Below, in pieces: positions 8,730 to 16,586 of a DNA stretch of 64,000 nucleotides (positions are counted from its first letter, which is position 1; the number at the start of each line of letters is the position of its first letter). The stretch comes from Saccharopolyspora indica (GTDB lineage Bacteria > Actinomycetota > Actinomycetes > Mycobacteriales > Pseudonocardiaceae). The position numbers and the translations under genes are program-made. The notes under the pieces were generated by a model. The model was not told the DNA's origin. It did not search any database and saw only the letters and a list, made by a program, of their open reading frames with translations. The DNA is taken from contig NZ_JAQGLB010000013.1 in assembly GCF_027853965.1 (NCBI RefSeq), positions 62,001-126,000 on the forward strand, given 5' to 3'.

Positions 8730-9343
8730 CCCCTGCTCTCCACGCTGTAGGCCAGCACGACCTGCTCGAACAGATCGACCCGGCGCCGCACGGCCGGGCC
8801 ACCGGGTTCCATCAGGCACTGCACGGCGGTCCCGTCGTGCACCGCGACCAGCGCCTGCCCGAGCGCCACCGGATCCGGCACCCGCCGCCCGATGCGGTTC
8901 AGCAACGACTCGATCCCGGGCACGATCGCCGCGGCGATCGCCTCCTCCCGGGCCACCACGACCCGCCGCAGCGCCGGGTTGCGCAGCGCGTGCGCGCTGA
9001 ACTCGGCGGTCACCCGGTACCAGTCGTCGTCCACCGGCACGGCTTCGAGCAGCCGCTCGACGGCCGTGCGGACGTCGTCGACATTGGCGGTCCGCGCCGC
9101 GTCGAGCGCCGCCTCGACCTCGGCGAGCATCCGCCGCGAGTGCTGCTCCCACATCGCGAGGAACAGCTCCTCCAGCGAGGCGAAGTTGGAGTAGAACGCG
9201 CCGCGCGTGTACCCGGCGCGGTCGCAGATCTGCTCGATCGTCGACCGCCCGAACCCCTCGGCGGCGAACACGACCAGCGCGGCGTCGAGCAACCGCTGCC
9301 GGGTCTGCCCCCGCCGCTTGGTCACCCGCCGCTGCACGCTCAC
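8726..9343 (-). CDS. TetR-family repressor
   Basis: The preferred start is GTG at 9343, behind GGGAGGG; longer starts exist up to 9370. 205 residues. HTH: TRQRLLDAALVVFAAEGFGRST, then IEQICDRAGYTRGAFYSNFASLEELF, a typical TetR N-terminus. The C-terminal ligand domain is not diagnostic. It is the first gene of an operon with the FAD dehydrogenase, overlapping 4 bp. Two near-identical 16-bp palindromes lie at 9364-9396, just upstream, so autoregulation is likely. Confidence 0.9.
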   Translation of the reverse strand: MSVQRRVTKRRGQTRQRLLDAALVVFAAEGFGRSTIEQICDRAGYTRGAFYSNFASLEELFLAMWEQHSRRMLAEVEAALDAARTANVDDVRTAVERLLEAVPVDDDWYRVTAEFSAHALRNPALRRVVVAREEAIAAAIVPGIESLLNRIGRRVPDPVALGQALVAVHDGTAVQCLMEPGGPAVRRRVDLFEQVVLAYSVESRG

Positions 9344-9363
9344 CACACCCTCCCGGGCCAATG

Positions 9364-9396
9364 GATGCACGAGCGTATCCGATGCACCAACGCATC
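9364..9396 (-). promoter_or_regulatory. Tandem TetR operators
   Basis: GATGCACGAGCGTATC (9364-9379) and GATGCACCAACGCATC (9381-9396) are two dyads with GATGC...GCATC-type arms, spaced 17 bp apart, immediately upstream of the TetR start. Confidence 0.7.
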
Positions 9397-9496
9397 GGAA
9401 GCCCTCGGATCAGCGCGGATACCGGCTCCGCACGCTCCGCGCCGGGTCCGCGACGTGGCGATTCAGCGCGGAAGCTCCAGTTCCGCAGGTGGAGGC

Positions 9497-9540
9497 CCGT
9501 GAGTGTTTTGTGGTGCTATAGCCCCACAAAACACTCACGG
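9497..9540. repeat. Dispersed CCGTGAG hairpin, copy 2
   Basis: A perfect 17-bp stem, CCGTGAGTGTTTTGTGG with its complement, and a TGCTATAGCC loop. Compared with copy 1, the GGGG/CCCC end reads GTGG/CCAC, a compensatory change that keeps pairing. It lies 25 bp past the stop of the VOC gene. Confidence 0.85.
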
Positions 9541-9564
9541 CCCATGGACACTGAACCCCACCCA

Positions 9565-9924
9565 CTACTCACCCGACGCCGAGTGCGCGAGGACGTTGAT
9601 CACCACGCCGGTGGGGTCTTCGACGAAGAAGCGCCGGACGCCCCAGGGCTCGTTCGTCAGCGGGTAGACGATGTGCAGCCCGCGGCGCAGGCACTCGGCG
9701 TGCGCCGCGTCGACGGCGTCCGGTTCGCCGACGTCGATGCCGAAGCGCGGCTCGGGATTCTCCATGCCCGGTGGCGAGACGATGACCTGGGCCGTGGGGT
9801 TCTCCGGTGACCGCAGGCAGAGCACCGGGTCTTCCATCGCGACTTCGAGCCCGAGCACGTCGACGTAGAAGCTCTTGGCGGCGGAGGCGTCGCCGACGAG
9901 GTAGGGGATGATTCTGCTGACCAT
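9565..9924 (-). CDS. VOC (glyoxalase/bleomycin-resistance fold) family protein
   Basis: The start is ATG at 9924, with GAGGA about 10 bases upstream; 119 residues, the usual length of a single VOC domain. Paired beta-alpha-beta-beta-beta modules are visible: MVSRIIPYLVGDASAAKSFY at the N-terminus and FGIDVGEPDAVDAAHAECL, with the closing strand WGVRRFFVEDPTGVVINVL containing a metal-ligand-like E and the DPxG turn. It resembles PhnB/YaeR-type proteins. Enzyme or binding protein role cannot be chosen from sequence. Single gene, ended by the hairpin at 9497-9540. Confidence 0.85.
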   Translation of the reverse strand: MVSRIIPYLVGDASAAKSFYVDVLGLEVAMEDPVLCLRSPENPTAQVIVSPPGMENPEPRFGIDVGEPDAVDAAHAECLRRGLHIVYPLTNEPWGVRRFFVEDPTGVVINVLAHSASGE

Positions 9925-9990
9925 CACCCCATCCTCGCCGCCGCGCTCCCCCGCCGCCTTGTAGGAATGGAACCTCCGCACCGGCCGCCG

Positions 9991-10032
9991 CGATTTCCAT
10001 TGAAATCGGACATCTGATTTCAATGGAAATCG
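9991..10032. repeat. 17-bp perfect inverted repeat of ATTTC/GAAAT type
   Basis: CGATTTCCATTGAAATC (9991-10007) and its exact complement (10016-10032) flank 8 nt. Each arm is itself a dyad, CGATTTC-N4-GAAATCG. It belongs to a loose family of ATTTC...GAAAT elements in this window (21449, 52590, 56103, 56141, 59917, 60099). It sits between the VOC start and the amidohydrolase stop, both minus strand. Confidence 0.75.
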
Positions 10033-10094
10033 CGTCAGACCACGTGGGTGCGATGCGGATCGACGTGCCGCACCGCAGGACAAGCCCGGGAGGC

Positions 10095-11330
10095 CTACCG
10101 GCTCACCAGCTCACAGCCTTCGGCCACCACTCGGCCGTTGTGCAGGACCGTGCGGTCGCGGCCTCGGTCCATCACCGCCGCCGTCGGCGTGTCGCCGTCC
10201 ACCAGCAGGATGTCCGCCTGGTCGCCGACCGCCAGACCGGGGCGGTCGGACACCGAGGCCAGGCGGGGCAGGTCGCGGTCGAGGATCGACGCTCCGCCGC
10301 GGGAGGCCACCGCCAGGCAGTGCTCGATCAGCTCGTCCTCGCGGAAGCGGTTGGTGAAGGCCAGCTGCCAGGTGCGGTCGAGCATGTCGGCGTTGCCGTA
10401 GGGCGACCAGTAGTCGCGCTGGCCGTCCTCGCCCAGCCCGACGCGGACGCCGGCCGCGGTCAGCTCGGTCAGCGGCAGCGAGCGGTTCTGCGCGGGCGCG
10501 ACCGTGGCCATCGAGACGTCGAGCTCGGCGAACTCCTCCACCAGCCGGCGGGTGGTGCTCTCCGAGATGCCGCCGAGGGCGTAGGCGTGCGAGAGGGTGA
10601 CCTGGCCGGTCATGCCCAGCGCGCGCGTGCGCTCCAGGATCAGGTCGACGGAGAACACCCCGAGCTCGCCCGGCTCGTGCAGGTGGACGTCGACGGGCAC
10701 CTGGTGCTTCTCGGCCAGCCCGAACAGCACGTCCAGGTGGCGGACCGGGTCGCGGTCCAGCGTGCAGGGGTCGATCCCGCCGACCACCGCGGCCCCGGAG
10801 GCCAGCGCCTCGTCGACGAGCTCCGGGACTCCCGGCTCGCGCAGCAGGCCTGCCTGCGGGAAGGCGATGACCTCCACCTCGCACCGGTCCCGGTGCGCCT
10901 CCTTCGCGGCGAGCACGCCTTCGAAGCGCTCCAGCCCGCAGTCGGCGTCGATCTGCGCGTAGCTGCGGACGCGGGTCGTGCCCTGCGCGATCATCCGCCC
11001 GAGCGTGTGGGTCGCGCGCTCGGCCACCGTCCACTCGGCGTCGCGCCAGTTCTCGCGGTCGTTCATCACCATCGGCCAGATGCCGGGGCTGCCGGTGTGC
11101 GGGCGGAACGGCAGCCCGATGCGGGTCGAGTCGAGGTGGCAGTGCACGTCGGAGAAGGCGGGCAGCGCGAGCCGCCCGCGCCCGTCGACCGCACCGGCGG
11201 TGTCCACTTCGGACTTGAGCGGCGTGATGGCGGCGATCCGGCCGTCCTCGACGGCGATCTCGGCGAGCGGACCGCCCCACGGGCGGACGTTGGTGATCAG
11301 CATTGCGCCTGGCGTTTCGCGGTCGTTCAC
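10095..11330 (-). CDS. Cytosine deaminase-like metal-dependent amidohydrolase
   Basis: Starts at GTG 11330, overlapping the upstream stop as GTGA with AGGA seven bases before it; ATG 11303 is an alternative. 411 residues. Metal-site motifs: SDVHCHLDST (HxH), the VDVHLHEPGE strand with two His, TLSHAYA (His), and GEDGQRDYWSPYGNADML in the place of the catalytic Asp loop of CodA-like deaminases. The composite-domain strands at both ends (MLITNVRPWGG and ADILLVDGDTPTAAV) are present. It probably hydrolyses or deaminates a cyclic amide or pyrimidine-like substrate. It is the second gene of an operon with another amidohydrolase. Confidence 0.88.
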   Translation of the reverse strand: MNDRETPGAMLITNVRPWGGPLAEIAVEDGRIAAITPLKSEVDTAGAVDGRGRLALPAFSDVHCHLDSTRIGLPFRPHTGSPGIWPMVMNDRENWRDAEWTVAERATHTLGRMIAQGTTRVRSYAQIDADCGLERFEGVLAAKEAHRDRCEVEVIAFPQAGLLREPGVPELVDEALASGAAVVGGIDPCTLDRDPVRHLDVLFGLAEKHQVPVDVHLHEPGELGVFSVDLILERTRALGMTGQVTLSHAYALGGISESTTRRLVEEFAELDVSMATVAPAQNRSLPLTELTAAGVRVGLGEDGQRDYWSPYGNADMLDRTWQLAFTNRFREDELIEHCLAVASRGGASILDRDLPRLASVSDRPGLAVGDQADILLVDGDTPTAAVMDRGRDRTVLHNGRVVAEGCELVSR

Positions 11331-12802
11331 GAGCTCGTCCTGTCGAAGTCCGGGTAGGTGGGCGGGAACAGCTCCGCGGCCGGGCGGCGCAGCAGGTCGC
11401 GCTCGGAGTAGGCCTCGCGCATCCGCTCGAAGAGCAGCTGCGCGCGTTCGCGGAGGTCGTCGAGGTCGACGCCGGGGATCCGGGAGTCGACCAGCACCGG
11501 CCGCCCCGCGACCACCGAATGCGTTGCCTGCCGGGCGGTTCCGCTGAGCAGGAAGGTCCGCACCGGGTCGTCGAGGACGCCGTCGCGGATGTCGTCGATG
11601 CGGAACGCCACCAGGTCCGCCTGCGCGCCCGGTTCCAGGCGGCCCAGATCGCCGCGGCCGAGCGCGCGGGCACCGCCGAGGGTCGCGGCGTCGACGTAGT
11701 CCTCGGCCGGTGCGGCGTCCATCCGCCCGTCCAGGACCTTGGCGACGTGCACGCCGAGGTCCATGCCGCGGATCAGGTCCGGCGGGAAGGAGTCGGTGCC
11801 CAGGCACAGGTTGATCCCGGCGCGCCGGTAGTCCCCGAAGGAGCGCAGCACCGCCCCGTAGCGCAGCGACGTCTGCGGGCAGTGCACGATCGACACCCCG
11901 GCTTCGGCCAGGGTCGCCAGGTCGCCGCGGTCCTCGCCGTGCACCTGGGGGTGCCGGTCGACGACGAGGCCGTGCGGGACGAGCAAGCGGGTGCCGAGCA
12001 GACCGGTCCGGTCGAGCATTTCGAGCGGCGTCGCGCCGTGCTGGCGCTGCACGAGCTCTCGCTCCAGCAGGCCTTGCAGGCTGTGCAGGCGCACGATCGC
12101 GTCGCGCTGCTCGGCGACCTCCGCGGTGTCGCGCATGAGCTGTTCGGTGAGCGTTTCGATGCGGCACGGCAGGAGAACGCCGGTGATCAGCGGATCGGCC
12201 AGCTCGGCGGCGTGGTCCAGGAAGCGGATCGCATCGCGCAGGCCGGCGCGGCCCAGCTCCTCGTCGAAGACCACGTCGCGGCCGCCCTCCGGCAGCGCGA
12301 CGTTGACGCCCGAGCGGTACGCGGGCCCGAGGTAGCCGCGCAGGCCGATCCGGCGGGAGGTCTCCGCCATCGCGACCAGCTCGTCGAACGGCTCGGCCCA
12401 CGAGCTGTGGATCTCCGAGGCGATCGGCATGTAGGTGGTGATGCCGTGCAGGGCGAGCTGCACCAGCGCGTACTCGCGGACGGTCGCCCGCTCCTGCGCG
12501 GTGAACACGTCCCGGCGCCGGTGCTGGAAGTAGTCCAGCGACCACTGCAGCCCGGCGGCCCGCTCCGGCGTGGCCCAGGAGTCCAGCACCAGGTGGTCGA
12601 TGTCGGTGAGCGCGTCGAGGTCGATCAGCCCGGGCAGCACCAGCGAGTCGCCGAGGTCGACCTCGGCGTCGACGGGCCCGTCGTAGCGGTGTCCGACGTG
12701 GACGATGACGTCGTCCTCCCAGACGACCTCGCCGTCGCGCAGCAGCGCGTGGTGCCCGGCCCGGTGGGCGAGGACGTGACTGGCGCGCCATCGAGTGCGC
12801 AT
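11327..12802 (-). CDS. Amidohydrolase-superfamily protein (TRZ/ATZ-like) with altered HxH site
   Basis: Starts at ATG 12802 with AGGAGGT upstream; 491 residues. It ends with the superfamily layout: VPHGLVVDRHPQVHGEDRG, STVHCPQT-like IVHCPQTSLRYG and LGTDSFPPDLIRGMD (catalytic Asp loop). The usual N-terminal PGxIDxHxH is replaced by PGLIDLDALTDIDH, so the first two metal-binding His are missing. Chlorohydrolase-like subgroups with this LDAL-D-DH signature may exist, but the reaction is not known to me. It is first in the two-gene operon and divergent from a DUF3100 membrane protein that could supply the substrate. Confidence 0.85.
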   Translation of the reverse strand: MRTRWRASHVLAHRAGHHALLRDGEVVWEDDVIVHVGHRYDGPVDAEVDLGDSLVLPGLIDLDALTDIDHLVLDSWATPERAAGLQWSLDYFQHRRRDVFTAQERATVREYALVQLALHGITTYMPIASEIHSSWAEPFDELVAMAETSRRIGLRGYLGPAYRSGVNVALPEGGRDVVFDEELGRAGLRDAIRFLDHAAELADPLITGVLLPCRIETLTEQLMRDTAEVAEQRDAIVRLHSLQGLLERELVQRQHGATPLEMLDRTGLLGTRLLVPHGLVVDRHPQVHGEDRGDLATLAEAGVSIVHCPQTSLRYGAVLRSFGDYRRAGINLCLGTDSFPPDLIRGMDLGVHVAKVLDGRMDAAPAEDYVDAATLGGARALGRGDLGRLEPGAQADLVAFRIDDIRDGVLDDPVRTFLLSGTARQATHSVVAGRPVLVDSRIPGVDLDDLRERAQLLFERMREAYSERDLLRRPAAELFPPTYPDFDRTSS

Positions 12803-13024
12803 CGGGAAGACCTCCTCAGGCAGAACCTGCGGCGAACCCTAGCATTTGGCATACCAGAAACCTGACCCCAGCGCGGGACCCACCGAGCGAATCCGCCGAA
12901 CTTCGCGGAACTCCTTGATTAACAACAGTTAACACAGATATTTGCGGCAGCAAACACCGTTCCGGTGGTCAGCGGCTAGGCTCCCGCCGGTATACCGAAC
13001 CGGTCGACCACTTCGGAGACTGCC

Positions 13025-14362
13025 ATGGAACGAGGCGCCGGAACCGCCGCGCCCGGCCAGATCACCCGCGCGCACTGGGTGACCGCGACCGTGCTGTCCA
13101 CCGCGGTCTCCGCCGTCGCGGTGCTGATCGGCGAGCACAAGTTCGACATCGGCCCGGCCGCCATCGCGCTGTTCCCGATCGTCTGGGCGGTGCTGATCGG
13201 CGCGATCGTCGGCGTCCAGCGCTGGCGCCCGGTCTCCGGCGCCACCCGGTCGGTGGCAGGCGTGCTGCTGGAGATCAGCATCCTGCTGTTCCTGGCCAAG
13301 CTGGGCACCGAGATCGGCCCCACGCTGGCGAAGTTCACGAACCTGGGCCCGGCGATCGTGCTGCAGGAGGTCGGCCACATCTTCGGCACCGTCATCATCG
13401 CGCTGCCGGTCGCGGTGGCGCTGGGCATCGGCCGGGCCTCGATCGGCGCCACCTGGTCCATCGACCGCGAGTCCTACCTGGCCTTCGCCATCGAGCGCTT
13501 CGGCGTCCGGTCCCCCGAGTACCGCGGCGTCTTCTCGGTCTGGCTGATCGGCACGGTCTTCGGCGCGCTGTACGTCTCGCTGCTCGCCGGGTTCACCGGC
13601 AGCCTCGGCATCTTCAGCCCGCTCGCGCTCGCGCTGGGCCTCGGCCTGGGATCGGGATCGATGATGCTCGGCGGCGTCGGCGCGCTGTCGCTGCTCTACC
13701 CGGAGCAGGCCGCCGAGATCGCCGCGCTGGCCGCGCTGTCCAACCTGGTCACCAACATCGTCGGCTTCTACTCCGGGGTGTTCCTGGCGCTGCCGCTGTG
13801 CCGCCGCCTCTACGCCTTCTGGAGCAGGGTCTTCGGCCGCGACGACGAGGGCAGGCGCCGCCGCGCCGAGCAGACCTCCGCGCCCGCGGAACGAGAAGTG
13901 CTCGCGGTCGTGGCGGACCCGAAGGTCCGGATGACGCCCTGGCTGCGCCTGCTGGCCTACGTCATCGTCGGCGCGGCCGGGCTGCTGGTCAACGCGCTGG
14001 GCACCTGGTCGCTGGCGGTCGAGGACGCGATCGGCATCGCCGTGCTGCTGGTGATCGTCCGGGTCGCGGTCGCGCTGGGCAAGCTGCTGCCCGCGATCCC
14101 CTCCAGCGTGTTCGTGCTCGGCATCGGCACCTTGCTCTCAGCGGGCTTCCTGCCCACCGGTGCCTGGCTGACCGGTCTGCTGCCGAACCTGGAGGTGATG
14201 CTGATCGGCCTGCCGGGACTGGCGCTCATCGGGCTCACCCTGGGCCGCGACGTGCAAGCGCTGCGGCAGCTCAGCTGGAAGATCGTGCTGGTCGCACTGC
14301 TGACCTACACCTCGTCCTTCCTCGCCGCCGCAGCACTCGGCCAGTCCGTCCTGCACCTGTGA
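13025..14362 (+). CDS. DUF3100-like multi-pass membrane protein, probable transporter
   Basis: Starts at ATG 13025 with GGAG five bases upstream; 445 residues. About 10-11 hydrophobic helices run through the protein, with a charged cytoplasmic loop around residues 275-300 (RDDEGRRRRAEQ). Two similar halves and the motif LQEVGHIFGTVIIALPVAVALGIG plus GSGSMMLGGVGAL resemble the DUF3100 family, which often sits beside amidohydrolases. It diverges from the amidohydrolase operon across a 222-bp region containing TTAAC repeats near 12917-12933. Transport of a small nitrogenous solute is inferred only from context. Confidence 0.75.
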   Translation: MERGAGTAAPGQITRAHWVTATVLSTAVSAVAVLIGEHKFDIGPAAIALFPIVWAVLIGAIVGVQRWRPVSGATRSVAGVLLEISILLFLAKLGTEIGPTLAKFTNLGPAIVLQEVGHIFGTVIIALPVAVALGIGRASIGATWSIDRESYLAFAIERFGVRSPEYRGVFSVWLIGTVFGALYVSLLAGFTGSLGIFSPLALALGLGLGSGSMMLGGVGALSLLYPEQAAEIAALAALSNLVTNIVGFYSGVFLALPLCRRLYAFWSRVFGRDDEGRRRRAEQTSAPAEREVLAVVADPKVRMTPWLRLLAYVIVGAAGLLVNALGTWSLAVEDAIGIAVLLVIVRVAVALGKLLPAIPSSVFVLGIGTLLSAGFLPTGAWLTGLLPNLEVMLIGLPGLALIGLTLGRDVQALRQLSWKIVLVALLTYTSSFLAAAALGQSVLHL

Positions 14363-14405
14363 AAGACCTGTTCGTGACTGGTTCGCGCGAATGGTCCCGC
14401 TGCGG

Positions 14406-15683
14406 TCACTTGACGTGCACGGGCAGCGAGTCCAGGCCGTAGACGATCGAGGCCTTGCGGAACTCCAGCTCCGAAGCGGGCACCGCCAGGCGGATGTCCG
14501 GGAAGCGGCGCACCAGCGCCGGGTAGGCCGCGCGCAGCTCCATGCGGGCCAGCTCGGCGCCGATGCATCGGTGCAGCCCGTGCCCGAAGGCCAGGTGCGA
14601 GGTGGGCTTGCGGGTCGCGTCGAACCGCTCCATGTCCGGGCCGAGCGCGGCGTCGCGATCCGCACCGCTCAACGAGCACAGGACGACGTCGCCCTGCGAG
14701 ATCTCGGTGCCCGCGATCTCCACGTCCTCGCGGGCGAAGCGCGGGAAGGCCACCTGCACGACGGTGAGGTAGCGCAGCAGCTCCTCGACGAGCCCGGGCA
14801 CCACCTCGTCGTCCTCGCGGACCCGTTCCAGCAGCTCCCGGTCCTGGAGCAGCACCAGCGCACCGAGCGCCAGCATGCTCGCCGTGGTCTCGAAACCGCC
14901 GGTGAGCACGCCGTCGGCGAGCTCGGCCAGCTCCCGGTCGGTGACCTCGTCACCGTGCTCGCGGATCAGCGCACCGAGCAGCCCCTCGCCCGGTTCCTCG
15001 CGCTGCTTGCGCACGACGCCGTGCAGGTACTCCAGCGACTGCGACATCGCGCCCAGCGACGCTCCCACGCCGTCGAAGACGTCGAACCGCGCGACGCTGA
15101 GCTGCTGGAACTCCTCGCGGTCGCCGTAGGGAACCCCGAGCAGCTCGCTGATCACCAGCGACGGGATCGGCACCGCGAACTCGGCGACCAGGTCGACCGG
15201 CTGGTCGGCGGCGGCCATCGCGTCGAGCCGCTGCTCCACGATCGCCTGGATCTCCGGGGTCAGCCGGGCCAGCCGCCGCATGGTGAACTCCGGCGTCAGC
15301 AGGCGGCGCAACCGGGTGTGCACCGGCGGGTCGGTGAACCCCAGACCACCGGGGTTGTCCGCCTCGGTGACGCCGGCGTAGCCGACCAGGTTGGTGAAGT
15401 CGTTGCTGAACCGCTTCGCGTCGCCGAGCACCGCCTTGGCCTCGTCGTAACCGGAGACCAGCCAGACGTTGGTCGCCACCGGCAGCGGGAGGCGGCTGAT
15501 CGGCTCCTGCGCGCGGACCTCGCCCAGCGCCGGGACGGGGTCGAGCCCGGTCCGCTGCAGCGGCATGAGCGCGGCCGCCGGGAGGACGGAGCTCAGCCCC
15601 TTCCGGCGGGCGCGCGCGAGGTATAACCGCGCGAAGAGCCCGGTGATCGTGGCCCGAAGCCGTCCCACTGGTAAAACCCCCAT
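14406..15683 (-). CDS. Cytochrome P450
   Basis: The start is ATG at 15683; upstream in-frame starts give a non-P450 tail. 425 residues, the usual bacterial length. I-helix GGFETTASML (oxygen-activation Glu-Thr), ExxR in EELLRYL, and heme-binding FGHGLHRCIGAELARMEL with the Cys thiolate near the C-terminus are all present. The N-terminus carries no hydrophobic anchor, so it is soluble and needs ferredoxin and reductase from elsewhere. The overall pattern is like CYP107-type biosynthetic or detoxifying enzymes. Divergent from a MarR gene; a palindrome ATCAAGCTTGAT covers the start codon (15682-15693). Confidence 0.95.
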   Translation of the reverse strand: MGVLPVGRLRATITGLFARLYLARARRKGLSSVLPAAALMPLQRTGLDPVPALGEVRAQEPISRLPLPVATNVWLVSGYDEAKAVLGDAKRFSNDFTNLVGYAGVTEADNPGGLGFTDPPVHTRLRRLLTPEFTMRRLARLTPEIQAIVEQRLDAMAAADQPVDLVAEFAVPIPSLVISELLGVPYGDREEFQQLSVARFDVFDGVGASLGAMSQSLEYLHGVVRKQREEPGEGLLGALIREHGDEVTDRELAELADGVLTGGFETTASMLALGALVLLQDRELLERVREDDEVVPGLVEELLRYLTVVQVAFPRFAREDVEIAGTEISQGDVVLCSLSGADRDAALGPDMERFDATRKPTSHLAFGHGLHRCIGAELARMELRAAYPALVRRFPDIRLAVPASELEFRKASIVYGLDSLPVHVK

Positions 15684-15779
15684 CAAGCTTGATCGGTGAA
15701 CGACCGCCGCCGGTTTCCCCGACCGGATCAGCGGCCCAGCGCCGCGTCGATGATCCGCGCGGCGACCCGCAACTCTACC

Positions 15780-15808
15780 TTGCCACGAGCAACTGTTGCC
15801 AAGTGCAA
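15780..15808. promoter_or_regulatory. Tandem TTGC-N5-GCAA sites between P450 and MarR genes
   Basis: TTGC-CACGA-GCAA (15780-15792) and TTGC-CAAGT-GCAA (15796-15808) are two 13-bp dyads with 16-bp spacing, in the 264-bp divergent region 97 bp upstream of the P450. They resemble MarR-family operators. Confidence 0.65.
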
Positions 15809-15947
15809 TATTCGGTGCCCGGAGGAGTCCACATCGCACCGCCGGAGCGGATTCCCCGGCACCCGGCTGGAAAGCCGCCCCCGGCAACCTACACCCAGGA
15901 GTGATCGCAGCGGGTCGTGCCGGACGACGATGAGGTAGAACAAGCAC

Positions 15948-16454
15948 ATGTCCCGAGCTGAGACCGGCACCCCGCCCGACGCGGACGCGGACGTGGACGC
16001 GGTCACCGACGCGGTGCTGACCGCCTCCCGGTTGCTGGTGGCCGCATCGGCTCGCTCGGTCGCCGCCGTCGAGAACTCGCTGACCCTGCCGCAGTTCCGG
16101 CTGCTGGTGGTGCTCTCCAGCGCGGGCCCGCTCAAGCTGGCCGCGCTGGCCGAGGCGCTGGGCGTCAACCCGTCCACGGTGACCCGCATGATCGACCGGC
16201 TGATCGGCACCCAGCTCGTCGACCGGCGGCCGAATCCGGCCTCGCGCCGGGAGAACGTGGTGGCGCTGACGCCGAACGGCGCCGACGTGGTGGCCGAGGT
16301 CACGGCGCGGCGCCGGTCGGAGATCGCGCGGATCGTCAAGCGGATGCCCGCCGCGGCGCGGCGCGGTCTGGTCGGCGCGCTGGCCGCGTTCACCGAAGCC
16401 GGCGGGGAACCGCCCGGCCCGGCGCAGCCGCGGGTCACCGCGCAGTGGGGCTAG
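15948..16454 (+). CDS. MarR-family transcriptional regulator
   Basis: Starts at ATG 15948 (GAGG about 12 bases upstream); 168 residues. Winged helix: LTLPQFRLLVVLSSAGPLKLAALAEALGVNPSTVTRMIDRL, then the wing LVDRRPNPASRRENVVALTPNG, typical of MarR dimers. The acidic N-terminus (DADADVDAVTDAVL) is an extra dimerisation region. It faces the P450 gene and probably controls it through the tandem TTGC-N5-GCAA dyads; it likely responds to a phenolic or lipophilic ligand. Confidence 0.9.
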   Translation: MSRAETGTPPDADADVDAVTDAVLTASRLLVAASARSVAAVENSLTLPQFRLLVVLSSAGPLKLAALAEALGVNPSTVTRMIDRLIGTQLVDRRPNPASRRENVVALTPNGADVVAEVTARRRSEIARIVKRMPAAARRGLVGALAAFTEAGGEPPGPAQPRVTAQWG

Positions 16455-16479
16455 CAGACGGCCTGTCCACCGGTTCGGC

Positions 16480-16528
16480 TCGGTCGATCGGCCGAGAGCG
16501 CGGCACCGAACGTCGGCCGATCGACCGA
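16480..16528. repeat. 16-bp perfect inverted repeat after MarR gene
   Basis: TCGGTCGATCGGCCGA (16480-16495) and its exact complement (16513-16528) flank a 17-nt loop. It lies 26 bp past the MarR stop and 58 bp before the DUF418 start. No T-run follows, so it may be a terminator or an operator. Confidence 0.65.
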
Positions 16529-16586
16529 TGTCGGCGAGCCGATGAGTCGTGTTGCGCGATCACCCTGGCCCCGCAGACTTGTCGGT

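Noticed and set aside
10095-12791. One 898-codon minus-strand frame
   Set aside because: The first half is a wrong frame of the amidohydrolase at 11327-12802; only the part from 11330 down is a real gene.
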